From: Lentzea aerocolonigenes
GTDB taxonomy: Bacteria > Actinomycetota > Actinomycetes > Mycobacteriales > Pseudonocardiaceae
Reading direction: 5' to 3'
Length of the DNA: 10,362 bases
Assembly: GCF_000955955.1 (NCBI RefSeq)
Contig: NZ_JYJG01000274.1
Coordinates: forward strand, 1 to 10,362
In this document: piece after piece, positions 1 through 6,767 of the stretch
Layout of the letters: the number at the start of each line of letters is the position of its first letter
Numbering within the stretch: the stretch's first letter is position 1
Program-made: the position numbers and the translations under genes
Notes under the pieces: generated by a model
Told to the model about the DNA's origin: nothing
What the model saw: the letters and a program-made list of their open reading frames with translations, nothing else
The model's database searches: none

Positions 1-81
1 ATCGGGGTGCTGGTGCTGGCGGTGATCAGCGCGGTCGGATCGACGATGGGGTTGTGGCAGCGGCTCAAGGAGTACCGGTGA
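1..81 (+). CDS. C-terminal end of a membrane protein, probable GlnX-type sensor (partial)
   Basis: Frame 1 is open from the first base to a TGA at 79-81 and encodes the last 26 residues of a protein whose start lies outside the window. The piece begins with a hydrophobic, membrane-segment-like stretch (IGVLVLAVISAVG) and ends in a short basic tail (WQRLKEYR), as expected for a last transmembrane helix followed by a cytoplasmic end. It overlaps the next gene by four bases (GTGA), which indicates translational coupling. In Mycobacterium the gene directly before glnH and pknG is glnX, a membrane protein that passes the GlnH signal to PknG. The identity is inferred from position only, because 26 residues are too few for a family call. 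Another membrane protein is possible. Confidence 0.55.
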   Translation: MGVLVLAVISAVGSTMGLWQRLKEYR

Positions 82-1046
82 GGCGCCAAAAAGTGTCACA
101 GGCGATCGCAGCGGTGATGCTGCTCAGCGCCTGTTCGGCGGGTCCGGCGCCAAGCGAGGTCATCCCTCGCAGCGCGCCCGCGCCCCAACCGGCCGACGCC
201 AGCACGGTCACGGCCGTGCCGAGCAGCTCGGCGGGCCCGGCACCCTCGTGCGACGCCACCGCGAGCCTGCGGCCGGGGCCGGTGCCGCCCGCGGGTCAGA
301 TGCCGGCGGGTTCGAACATGGAACGCATCCTCAAGCGCGGCCGGTTGATCGCGGGCGTGGACCAGAACTCGTACCTGATGGGGTTCCGCAACTCGTTCAC
401 CGGCGAGCTGGAGGGCTTCGACGTCGACGTCGCCCGGCAGCTCGCGAAGGCCATCTTCGGCGACGAGAAGAAGGTCCAGTTCAAGGTCGTCACGGCGGCG
501 GAACGCATCGGTGTGCTCAAGCGCGGTGACGTGGACGTCGTGGTGCGCACGATGACGATCACCTGCGACCGGCTCAACGACGTGGACTTCTCGCAGGTCT
601 ACTACCAGGCCGGGCAGCGGGTGCTGGTGCGCCGCAACTCCGGCATCACCGGTGTGGACAGCCTCAAGGACAAGAGGGTGTGCGTGGCGTCCGGGTCGAC
701 GTCGCTGAACAACGTCGTGAACCGGGTGAAGACGACGGTGAGCGTGCCGAACTGGACCGACTGCATGGTGATGCTGCAGCAGGGGCAGACGGACGCGATC
801 TCCACCGACGACACGATCCTGGCGGGGCTCGCGGCGCAGGACCCGTACACCGAGGTGGTCGGGGCGCGGTTCACCGAGGAGCCGTACGGGGTGGGGATCC
901 CCAAAGGCCAGGAGGACCTGGTCCGGTTCGTCAACGGCGTGCTGGAGCAGATGCGCGTCAACGGCGTGTGGAGCGGGATCTACTGGCGTTGGCTGAACAC
1001 GCTGGGTCCGGCACCAGCGCCGCCCGTCGCTCGTTATCGGGACTAG
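78..1046 (+). CDS. glnH: GlnH-type glutamate/aspartate-binding lipoprotein of the PknG pathway
   Basis: This is a solute-binding protein of family 3 (SBP_bac_3), 322 residues from GTG 78. An in-frame GTG at 54 was rejected because GTG 78 overlaps the preceding stop as GTGA and puts a short basic N-terminus right before the signal sequence. Residues 2-19 form a lipoprotein signal peptide with lipobox L16-S17-A18-C19. A Pro/Ala/Ser-rich linker follows to about residue 80, then the binding domain, with ligand-site type motifs GFDVDVARQLA, RTMTITCDR, VDFS and CVASGSTS. The protein should sit on the outer face of the membrane and bind an acidic amino acid. No ABC permease or ATPase is next to it; it lies directly before pknG. 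In mycobacteria this arrangement belongs to a sensing pathway in which GlnH reports aspartate/glutamate through GlnX to PknG. The ligand is inferred from family and context. Confidence 0.9.
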   Translation: MRRQKVSQAIAAVMLLSACSAGPAPSEVIPRSAPAPQPADASTVTAVPSSSAGPAPSCDATASLRPGPVPPAGQMPAGSNMERILKRGRLIAGVDQNSYLMGFRNSFTGELEGFDVDVARQLAKAIFGDEKKVQFKVVTAAERIGVLKRGDVDVVVRTMTITCDRLNDVDFSQVYYQAGQRVLVRRNSGITGVDSLKDKRVCVASGSTSLNNVVNRVKTTVSVPNWTDCMVMLQQGQTDAISTDDTILAGLAAQDPYTEVVGARFTEEPYGVGIPKGQEDLVRFVNGVLEQMRVNGVWSGIYWRWLNTLGPAPAPPVARYRD

Positions 1047-1056
1047 GGGGTGTGCG

Positions 1057-3186
1057 ATGACCGAGGATCTGGATCTTCCTGTCACGGGACCCGCGACGTC
1101 ACCGGGGACCGCGCCCTGGTCGGTGTCGCAGGAGGCCTCGAAATCGAACTCGGGCCGCACGCGCCGGGGCAGCGCGCGGTCGATGAGCCGTGGCCGGTTG
1201 GGCGCGGGGCTGGTCGAGGTGCCGCGGGTGCCGTACCGGGATCCGAAGACCGCGGTGCTGGAGAACCCCGAGGTCCCGGAGGCGAAGCGGTTCTGCTCGA
1301 AGTGCGGCAAGAAGGTCGGGCGGCGCAAGGACGGCAAGCCGGGACGGGTGGAGGGGTTCTGCCCGCAGTGCGGGCACGCGTACTCGTTCACCCCGAAGCT
1401 CGCGCCGACTGAGGTGCTGCACGACCAGTACGAGGTGCTGGGGTGCCTCGCGCACGGCGGCCTGGGGTGGCTGTACCTGGCGCTGGACCACGCGGTGAGC
1501 GACCGGTGGGTGGTGCTGAAAGGCCTGCTCGACTCGGGTGACGCCGATGCGATGGCGGCGGCGCTGGCCGAGCGGCGGTTCCTCGCGGAGGTCGAGCACC
1601 CGAACATCGTGAAGATCCACAACTTCATCCGGCACGAGGACCGCGAGACCGGGAAGCTCGTCGAGTACATCGTGATGGAGTACGTCGGCGGCGAGTCGAT
1701 CAAGGACATGATCACGCACCGGCGCAAGGAGGGCCGCGGCGACGAGGCGCTGCCGCTGGCGCAGGCCATCGCGTACGTGCTGGAGATCCTGCCCGCGGTC
1801 GGCTACCTGCACGGAGTCGGCTTGTTGTACTGCGACTTCAAGCCGGACAACATGATCCACACGGAGGAGCAGCTCAAGCTGATCGACCTGGGCGCGGTGC
1901 GGCGGATCGACGACCACCACTCCCCCATCTACGGCACGATCGGGTACCAGGCGCCGGAGATCGGCACGATCGGGCCGTCGGTCTTCTCGGACATTTACAC
2001 GATCGGGCGAGCTTTGGCGGTGATGAGCTTCCCGTTCGACTTCCGCGGCCGTTGCAAGGACCGGCTGCCGACGGTCGACGAGGAACCGCTGCTGGGCCGC
2101 TTCGAGTCGTTCCACCGGCTGCTGCTGCGCGCCACGAACCCGAACCCCGAGCTGCGGTTTTCGTCAGCGGAGGACATGGCGGACCAGCTCACGGGCGTGC
2201 TGCGCGAGGTGCTGGCGATCGAGGACGGTGTGCAGCGGCCTGGTCCGTCGCGGCAGTTCACGCCGGAACGCCGCCGGTTCGGCGTCGAAGGTTCACTCGA
2301 TCTGGCGGAGGTCGCGCTGGCGTTGCCCGCACCGAGCGTGAGCACCTCGGACGCGGCCGCGTCGTGGCTGGCGACGGCGACGACATCGGACCCGGCCGGG
2401 CTGCGCAAGGCACCGGAGTACACCGTGGAGGTGCGGCTGCGGATCGTGCGGGTGCTGATCGAGTCCGGCGACACCGAGGCCGCGCTGCGCGAGCTGGAGG
2501 CGCTGACGGCACCGTCCATGTTCGACGAGTCCGAACTGGACCCCGAGGACTGGCGGCCCGACTGGTACCGGGGCCTGGCCGCGCTGACCGACGAACGCGC
2601 GCAGGACGCGCTGGGGTTCTTCGACGCGGTGTGCTCGGCGGTGCCGGGCGAGGCGGCGCCGAAGCTGGCGCTGGGCGTGTGTCACGAGGCCATGGGCGAT
2701 CTGAAGTCGGCGGCGGGCTGGTACGAGCTGGTGTGGCGCACGGACCACGCGTACGTGTCCGCGGCGTTCGGCCTGGCGCGCGTGCTGCTCGCGTGCGGGG
2801 ACCGTTCGCGAGCGGTCGACGTACTGCTGTCCGTTCCGGACACTTCTTCACAACACCTGGCGGCGCAGATCGCGGCGGTGCGCGCGCAGCTCGGCCACAG
2901 CGACGCCGAGGACCTCGTCGCGGCCGGAGAACGGTTGCACGCCTTGGACATCGACGTCCATTCGCACACGCAGCTGTCGGCGGAGCTGCTGGAGGCCGCG
3001 TACGACTACGTGACCCGCAATCAGGCCGCCGAGGGCAAGGTGCTGGACTGTGCACTCTCCGAACACGAGCTTCGGCTGGGTCTCGAGCGGCGCTACCGCA
3101 CGCTGGCCCGGTTCGCGGCCACGCCGGAGGAACGGATCGCATTGGTGGACCGCGCGAACGCGGTAAGGCCTAGGACGTTGGTTTGA
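1057..3186 (+). CDS. pknG: Serine/threonine protein kinase PknG
   Basis: The 709-residue protein has the full PknG layout (M. tuberculosis PknG has 750). Residues 1-75 are a Ser/Thr/Arg-rich tail ending in the family stretch RLGAGLVEVP. A rubredoxin-like metal site has C80-x2-C83 and C102-x2-C105. The kinase domain (about 125-385) has glycine loop AHGGLGW (132-138), K155 in VVLK, catalytic D260 and N265 in YCDFKPDN, DLG with D277, and an APE at 299-301. Helical TPR-type repeats run from about 455 to 700, ending in NAVRPRT, as in mycobacterial PknG. The HRD arginine is absent, as is usual for PknG. It is soluble and lacks the membrane helix of other actinobacterial kinases. Known homologues phosphorylate GarA/OdhI, which controls 2-oxoglutarate dehydrogenase and glutamate metabolism. 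It starts 10 bases after glnH with a G-run as ribosome site, and its stop overlaps the phosphatase start. Confidence 0.96.
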   Translation: MTEDLDLPVTGPATSPGTAPWSVSQEASKSNSGRTRRGSARSMSRGRLGAGLVEVPRVPYRDPKTAVLENPEVPEAKRFCSKCGKKVGRRKDGKPGRVEGFCPQCGHAYSFTPKLAPTEVLHDQYEVLGCLAHGGLGWLYLALDHAVSDRWVVLKGLLDSGDADAMAAALAERRFLAEVEHPNIVKIHNFIRHEDRETGKLVEYIVMEYVGGESIKDMITHRRKEGRGDEALPLAQAIAYVLEILPAVGYLHGVGLLYCDFKPDNMIHTEEQLKLIDLGAVRRIDDHHSPIYGTIGYQAPEIGTIGPSVFSDIYTIGRALAVMSFPFDFRGRCKDRLPTVDEEPLLGRFESFHRLLLRATNPNPELRFSSAEDMADQLTGVLREVLAIEDGVQRPGPSRQFTPERRRFGVEGSLDLAEVALALPAPSVSTSDAAASWLATATTSDPAGLRKAPEYTVEVRLRIVRVLIESGDTEAALRELEALTAPSMFDESELDPEDWRPDWYRGLAALTDERAQDALGFFDAVCSAVPGEAAPKLALGVCHEAMGDLKSAAGWYELVWRTDHAYVSAAFGLARVLLACGDRSRAVDVLLSVPDTSSQHLAAQIAAVRAQLGHSDAEDLVAAGERLHALDIDVHSHTQLSAELLEAAYDYVTRNQAAEGKVLDCALSEHELRLGLERRYRTLARFAATPEERIALVDRANAVRPRTLV

Positions 3187-4154
3187 TGGACACCCTGAAG
3201 TGCCCGGAGTGCCTCGCGCCCGTCGCGCAGGAGGACCGGTTCTGCGAGGCCTGCGGGCGCAACCTGCTGGTCCGCCGCACGCCGCTGGGCGGGCCGACCG
3301 GTCCCGCGCAGGCCTCGTGCATCTTGTGCGGGTCGCCCGACATCGATGACGAGGACTACTGCACCCAGTGCGGTCGTCACCAGCCGTCGGCGCGTGATCG
3401 GGTGGAGTACACGCTCGGTGCGGTCTCGGGTGTCTCGGACAGGGGCAAGCGGCGGGCGCGCAACGAGGACTCGATGGCGTTCGGGCACGTCGCGGGCAAG
3501 GGTGTCGCCGCGGTCGTCTGCGACGGCGTGGCCTCGTCGGAACGCGCCGAGCAGGCTTCTCAGGCCGCCGCCGACGCCGCGGTGGACGTGCTGCTGAACG
3601 CGCTGATCGACACGGCCGACCCGGAGCAGGCGATGATCGACGCCGTCGCCGCGTCGTGCTTCGCGGTGGAGCAGCTGGTGGAGAACGAGCCGCTCGAGGC
3701 GGGCGCCAGGGGTGTCGCACCGTCGTGCACGTTCGTGTCCGCGCTGGTCACGGAGACGTCGGTGACGATCGGCTGGGTCGGCGACTCGCGCGCGTACTGG
3801 CTGGCCGAGGAGGGCTCCAAGCAGCTCACCACGGACGACACGTGGGCCGCGCAGCTCGTCGCGGAGGGTGTGCTGACCGAGGAGCAGGCGCGCACGGACC
3901 GCCGGGCGCACGTGCTGTCGCGGTGGATCGGCGCGGACGCCGGGCGGGTGGAGCCGCAGGTCGTCACGCTGCAGCCGACGACTCCTGGCGTGTTCGTGCT
4001 GTGCTCGGACGGCCTGCACAACTACCGGCCGCAGCCCGAGGATCTCCAGCCGCTGCTCGGGTCCGGGCCGGACGAGTACGTGAAGGTCGCCCTGGAGGCG
4101 GGTGGCCACGACAACATCACCGTGGTGCTGGTGCCGTTCGCACCGGCCCAGTAA
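3186..4154 (+). CDS. PP2C-family Ser/Thr phosphatase with two N-terminal zinc ribbons, coupled to pknG
   Basis: This 322-residue protein starts at ATG 3186, which shares one base with the pknG stop (TGATG). An AGGA at 3172-3175 lies ten bases upstream. Residues 1-65 hold two zinc-ribbon knuckle pairs, C6/C9 with C20/C23 and C45/C48 with C59/C62. Residues 78-318 are a PP2C (PPM) catalytic domain with RARNED (D95), CDG (D113-G114), WVGDSRAYW (D200), HVLSRWIG (242-249), SDG (D275) and GGHDNITVV (D309-N310). The acidic metal-binding positions of the family are therefore all present. The usual DGMGG motif reads DGVAS here. No membrane segment is visible, so the enzyme should be cytosolic. Position suggests that it removes phosphates placed by PknG, on GarA or on PknG itself. 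That substrate is inferred. In mycobacteria the general phosphatase PstP is encoded elsewhere. Confidence 0.92.
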   Translation: MDTLKCPECLAPVAQEDRFCEACGRNLLVRRTPLGGPTGPAQASCILCGSPDIDDEDYCTQCGRHQPSARDRVEYTLGAVSGVSDRGKRRARNEDSMAFGHVAGKGVAAVVCDGVASSERAEQASQAAADAAVDVLLNALIDTADPEQAMIDAVAASCFAVEQLVENEPLEAGARGVAPSCTFVSALVTETSVTIGWVGDSRAYWLAEEGSKQLTTDDTWAAQLVAEGVLTEEQARTDRRAHVLSRWIGADAGRVEPQVVTLQPTTPGVFVLCSDGLHNYRPQPEDLQPLLGSGPDEYVKVALEAGGHDNITVVLVPFAPAQ

Positions 4155-4178
4155 CTCGATTTCCGAGAGGAACCGCGC

Positions 4179-4925
4179 ATGCCCGGCACGACCGTGGACG
4201 TGATCACCGAGGACGGCACCGCGGACGCCTACCTGGCTCATCCCGACGGCGCCGGCCCCTACCCGGCGGTCCTGTTCTACATGGACGCGTTCGGCCTGCG
4301 CCCGCACCTGCGCTCGATGGCCGACCGGCTCGCCGCTGCCGGTTACGTGGTGCTGGTGCCCAACGTCTTCTACCGCGTCGGCCGGGCGCCGGTGATCGAG
4401 CTGCCCGCCTACATCGACCCGCGAGAACGTCCGGCGCTGTTCGAGCAGATCATGCCGATGCTGCGGTCGTTGACGCCGGATGCCCTGATGCGCGACGCCA
4501 AGGCCTACCTGCAGTTCCTGGCCGACTCGCCGCTGACCGCGGACGGTCCGGTGGGGATCACGGGTTACTGCATGGGCGCCGGACTGGCGTTGCGCACGGC
4601 CGGTGCCTATCCGGACCGGGTCGCCGCGGCGGCGGGTTTCCACGGCGCGAACCTGGCCTCGGAGGCGGACGACAGCCCGCACCTGCTGGCTCCCCAGATC
4701 ACAGCCGAGCTGTACTTCGCGCACGCCGACCAGGACTCCTCGATGCCCGCCGAGCAGATCGAACGCCTGGAGAAGGCTCTCTCCGAGGCCGGCGTGACGC
4801 ATCGGTGCGAGGTGTACGAGGGTGCGCGGCACGGCTACACGCAGGCCGACACGGCCATGTACAGCGCCGACGCCACCGAACGCCACTGGGTCGCGCTCCT
4901 GGATCTTTTTTCCCGGGCGCTCTGA
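4179..4925 (+). CDS. Dienelactone hydrolase family protein
   Basis: This 248-residue alpha/beta hydrolase has the usual length of the dienelactone hydrolase family. The nucleophile is Cys rather than Ser, C131 in the elbow GYCMGAG. The other triad members are probably D186 in HADQDSSMP (D184 is the alternative) and H218 in GARHGYT. The N-terminal stretch YPAVLFYMDAFGLRPHLRSMADRLA is typical of the family. There is no signal peptide, so it should be cytosolic. A strong ribosome site (GAGAGGAA, 4165-4172) precedes ATG 4179, and the phosphatase gene ends only 24 bases upstream, so it may be read from the pknG operon. Classical members open dienelactones in chlorocatechol breakdown, but no aromatic-degradation gene is nearby. 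Most actinomycete paralogues have no known substrate, and none can be named here. Confidence 0.9.
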   Translation: MPGTTVDVITEDGTADAYLAHPDGAGPYPAVLFYMDAFGLRPHLRSMADRLAAAGYVVLVPNVFYRVGRAPVIELPAYIDPRERPALFEQIMPMLRSLTPDALMRDAKAYLQFLADSPLTADGPVGITGYCMGAGLALRTAGAYPDRVAAAAGFHGANLASEADDSPHLLAPQITAELYFAHADQDSSMPAEQIERLEKALSEAGVTHRCEVYEGARHGYTQADTAMYSADATERHWVALLDLFSRAL

Positions 4926-4928
4926 ACC

Positions 4929-4958
4929 TTCCGCTGCCGCGGCGATACGCCCTAGAGT
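4929..4958 (+). promoter_or_regulatory. Possible promoter before the glycosidase gene
   Basis: The 75-base gap after the hydrolase contains TAGAGT at 4953-4958, a good actinobacterial -10 match in otherwise GC-rich sequence. A weak -35-like TTCCGC at 4929-4934 lies 18 bases before it. A start near 4965 would give a leader of about 36 bases ending in the strong ribosome site of the next gene. The -35 match is poor, so this is a suggestion only. Confidence 0.35.
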
Positions 4959-4987
4959 GACCGAGCCGCCGCCCTCCGTAATGCTTT

Positions 4988-4992
4988 GGAGG
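4988..4992 (+). promoter_or_regulatory. Ribosome-binding site that fixes the glycosidase start
   Basis: GGAGG lies eight bases before ATG 5001. It decides for that ATG against the in-frame TTG at 4986, which would overlap the site itself. The chosen start also places the twin-arginine motif at residues 5-6, as expected for a Tat signal. Confidence 0.8.
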
Positions 4993-5000
4993 CGTACGGC

Positions 5001-6767
5001 ATGGGCACTGCTAGGCGTTCGTTCCTGCTGGGAACGGCCGGAGCACTAGCCGCCGCGGGCACAGCTTCAGCCGCTCCCGGCGGGCTGACGTGGGTGCTGA
5101 CCAACAACGTCGGGTACGAGGCCGAGGGGCCGAAGCGGGCGGTGATCGCCTGCACGACCCCCGGCCCGCACCGCTTCGAACTGGTGGAACACGGCACGGG
5201 CAAGGTGGTGCACCGCGGGTCGGCTCGCTCGGTCGGGCCGGTGGCGGACTGGAAGGCGAACCAGTTCCCGGCGGTGCCGTCGTTCTACTCGGTCGTCGAC
5301 TTTTCGAACTTCACACGTTCTGGTGAATTCGTGCTGTCGACCGAGGGTGGGGTGTCTCGGCCGTTCGTGATCGAGCCGCTCGTGCTGGAACGGCGGACGT
5401 TGCCGCACGTGGTGAGGTTCTTCAAGGATTCGCGATCGTTCGGCGAGTACGACCGGGTGGACCGGTCGCTCCCCTACGAGCCGGATCCCGCGTTGAAGGT
5501 CGACGCGCGTGGTGGGTGGTACGACGCGGCGGCGGACTGGTCGAAGCACTTCACGCAGCTGTCGAAGTACTCGTTCTGCAACACGCTGCAGCTGCCGTTG
5601 ACCGCGTACGTGCTGTGGACGTCGTACGACGAGCTGACTCGGCGCAACAACCCGGACTTCCGGCATCTGCGGGAGTTGCTGCACGACGAGGCGGTGTACG
5701 GGGCGGACTACCTGGTGCGGGTGCAGATGCCGGGCGGTTCGTTCTACGGGTCGGTGCGGCAGCCGCAGGAGGACGACATCGGCATCGGCCCGTCGAAGCG
5801 GTTCCTGCGCAAGGGTCCGCTGAACTACCGCGAGGGCTGTGGTGTCGCGATCGCGGCGCTGGCCCGGGCGGCGCGGGGCACTGTGGACGGTGACTTCCCG
5901 CGGTCGAAGTATCTCTCCGCAGCCGAGGCGGCGTTCTCGTTCCTGCAGGTCAACAACGTGGCGTTGACCAACGACGGCAAGGAGAACATCCAGGACGACT
6001 ACAACGTCCTGCTCGCGGCCGTCGAACTGTTCAAGGCCACGCAGAAGCCCGAGTACAAGGCAGAGGCGGACAAGCGAGCGGCAGCACTCGTCGCACGAAT
6101 TCTGCCGCGCGGGCATTTCCGGGCGGATGACAAGGATCGGCCGTACTTCCACCCGTCGGACGCGGGCATGCCGGTCGTGGCTTTGCTCGCGTACCAGTCG
6201 ATCGGAGGCACCGACGTGTTGCCGGCGATCCGCAAGTCGCTGGAGTTCGAGCTGTCGATCACGTCAGCGGTCGCGAACCCGTTCGGTTATGCGCGGCAGG
6301 TGGTGCAGACGGCGGCGGGTGAGCGGTTCGACGGGTTCTTCTTCCCGCACGACGCGGCGGGCACGTGGTGGCAGGGCGAGAACGCGCGCCTGGCTTCTCT
6401 CGCTGCCGCGGCACGGCTGGCGGCGCCGAAGTTCGACGCGGCGTTCGCGGCGAAACTGCGCGCGTACGCGGCGGACCAGCTGAACTGGATCGTGGGCTGC
6501 AACCCGTTCGACGTGAGCATGCTGGAGGGCAGCGGCCGGACGTCGCCGATCTACCTCGAGTACCCGGACGGCTCGACGGTCGGCTCGTGGCGGTGGATCC
6601 GCGCGGCGGGCGGGATCGTCAACGGGATCACCGGGCGTGCGGCGGACGGTCGTGGGATCGAGTGGGATCCGGGGGTGGCGTCGTCGGGTCCGAACACGGA
6701 CTGGCGCTGGCTTGAGCAGTGGATCCCGCACTCGACGTGGTTCCTGTACGCGGTGGCCGCGGGCTAG
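5001..6767 (+). CDS. Tat-exported glycoside hydrolase, family 9-like with divergent active-site motifs
   Basis: The protein has 588 residues. Residues 1-25 are a twin-arginine signal (ARRSFLLG, hydrophobic core, ASAAPG cleavage region), so it should be secreted folded. Residues about 30-125 look like the Ig-like domain found before many family 9 catalytic domains (CelD_N type, ending RSGEFVLS...PFVIEP). The rest is an (alpha/alpha)6-barrel type domain with GGWYDAAADWSKH (171-183), NIQDDYNVLLAAVELFKAT (329-347) and NWIVGCNPFDVSMLEGSG (495-512). The C-terminal ending NTDWRWLEQWIPHSTWFL contains E572, the best candidate for the acid. Classical family 9 enzymes have DAGD as catalytic base motif and a PHHR segment; here the first reads DAAAD and the second is not seen. 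No carbohydrate-binding module is present. A beta-linked glycan or oligosaccharide is the likely substrate class, but cellulose should not be assumed. The 3' end overlaps the opposing regulator by 140 bases. Confidence 0.8.
   Translation: MGTARRSFLLGTAGALAAAGTASAAPGGLTWVLTNNVGYEAEGPKRAVIACTTPGPHRFELVEHGTGKVVHRGSARSVGPVADWKANQFPAVPSFYSVVDFSNFTRSGEFVLSTEGGVSRPFVIEPLVLERRTLPHVVRFFKDSRSFGEYDRVDRSLPYEPDPALKVDARGGWYDAAADWSKHFTQLSKYSFCNTLQLPLTAYVLWTSYDELTRRNNPDFRHLRELLHDEAVYGADYLVRVQMPGGSFYGSVRQPQEDDIGIGPSKRFLRKGPLNYREGCGVAIAALARAARGTVDGDFPRSKYLSAAEAAFSFLQVNNVALTNDGKENIQDDYNVLLAAVELFKATQKPEYKAEADKRAAALVARILPRGHFRADDKDRPYFHPSDAGMPVVALLAYQSIGGTDVLPAIRKSLEFELSITSAVANPFGYARQVVQTAAGERFDGFFFPHDAAGTWWQGENARLASLAAAARLAAPKFDAAFAAKLRAYAADQLNWIVGCNPFDVSMLEGSGRTSPIYLEYPDGSTVGSWRWIRAAGGIVNGITGRAADGRGIEWDPGVASSGPNTDWRWLEQWIPHSTWFLYAVAAG

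Noticed and set aside
96..1769. 557-codon open frame on the - strand across glnH and pknG
   Set aside because: It is antisense to two well-recognised genes, is arginine- and histidine-rich with no domain, and spans their junction. Long antisense frames are expected in DNA of this GC content.
3093..4886. 597-codon open frame on the - strand across the phosphatase and hydrolase genes
   Set aside because: It is composition-driven and antisense to genes with complete catalytic motifs; it shows no recognisable domain.
4906..4911. Run of six T at the end of the hydrolase gene, considered as a terminator or slippage site
   Set aside because: No stem precedes it and it lies inside codons for the normal C-terminus, so neither a terminator nor programmed slippage is supported.
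5067..6152. 361-codon open frame on the - strand inside the glycosidase gene
   Set aside because: It has an arginine/valine-rich sequence typical of a shadow frame and no family motif.
4179..6767. Polysaccharide-utilisation or aromatic-degradation cluster
   Set aside because: Only one glycosidase and one dienelactone-hydrolase-like gene are present, without sugar transporter, further carbohydrate enzymes or ring-cleavage genes.
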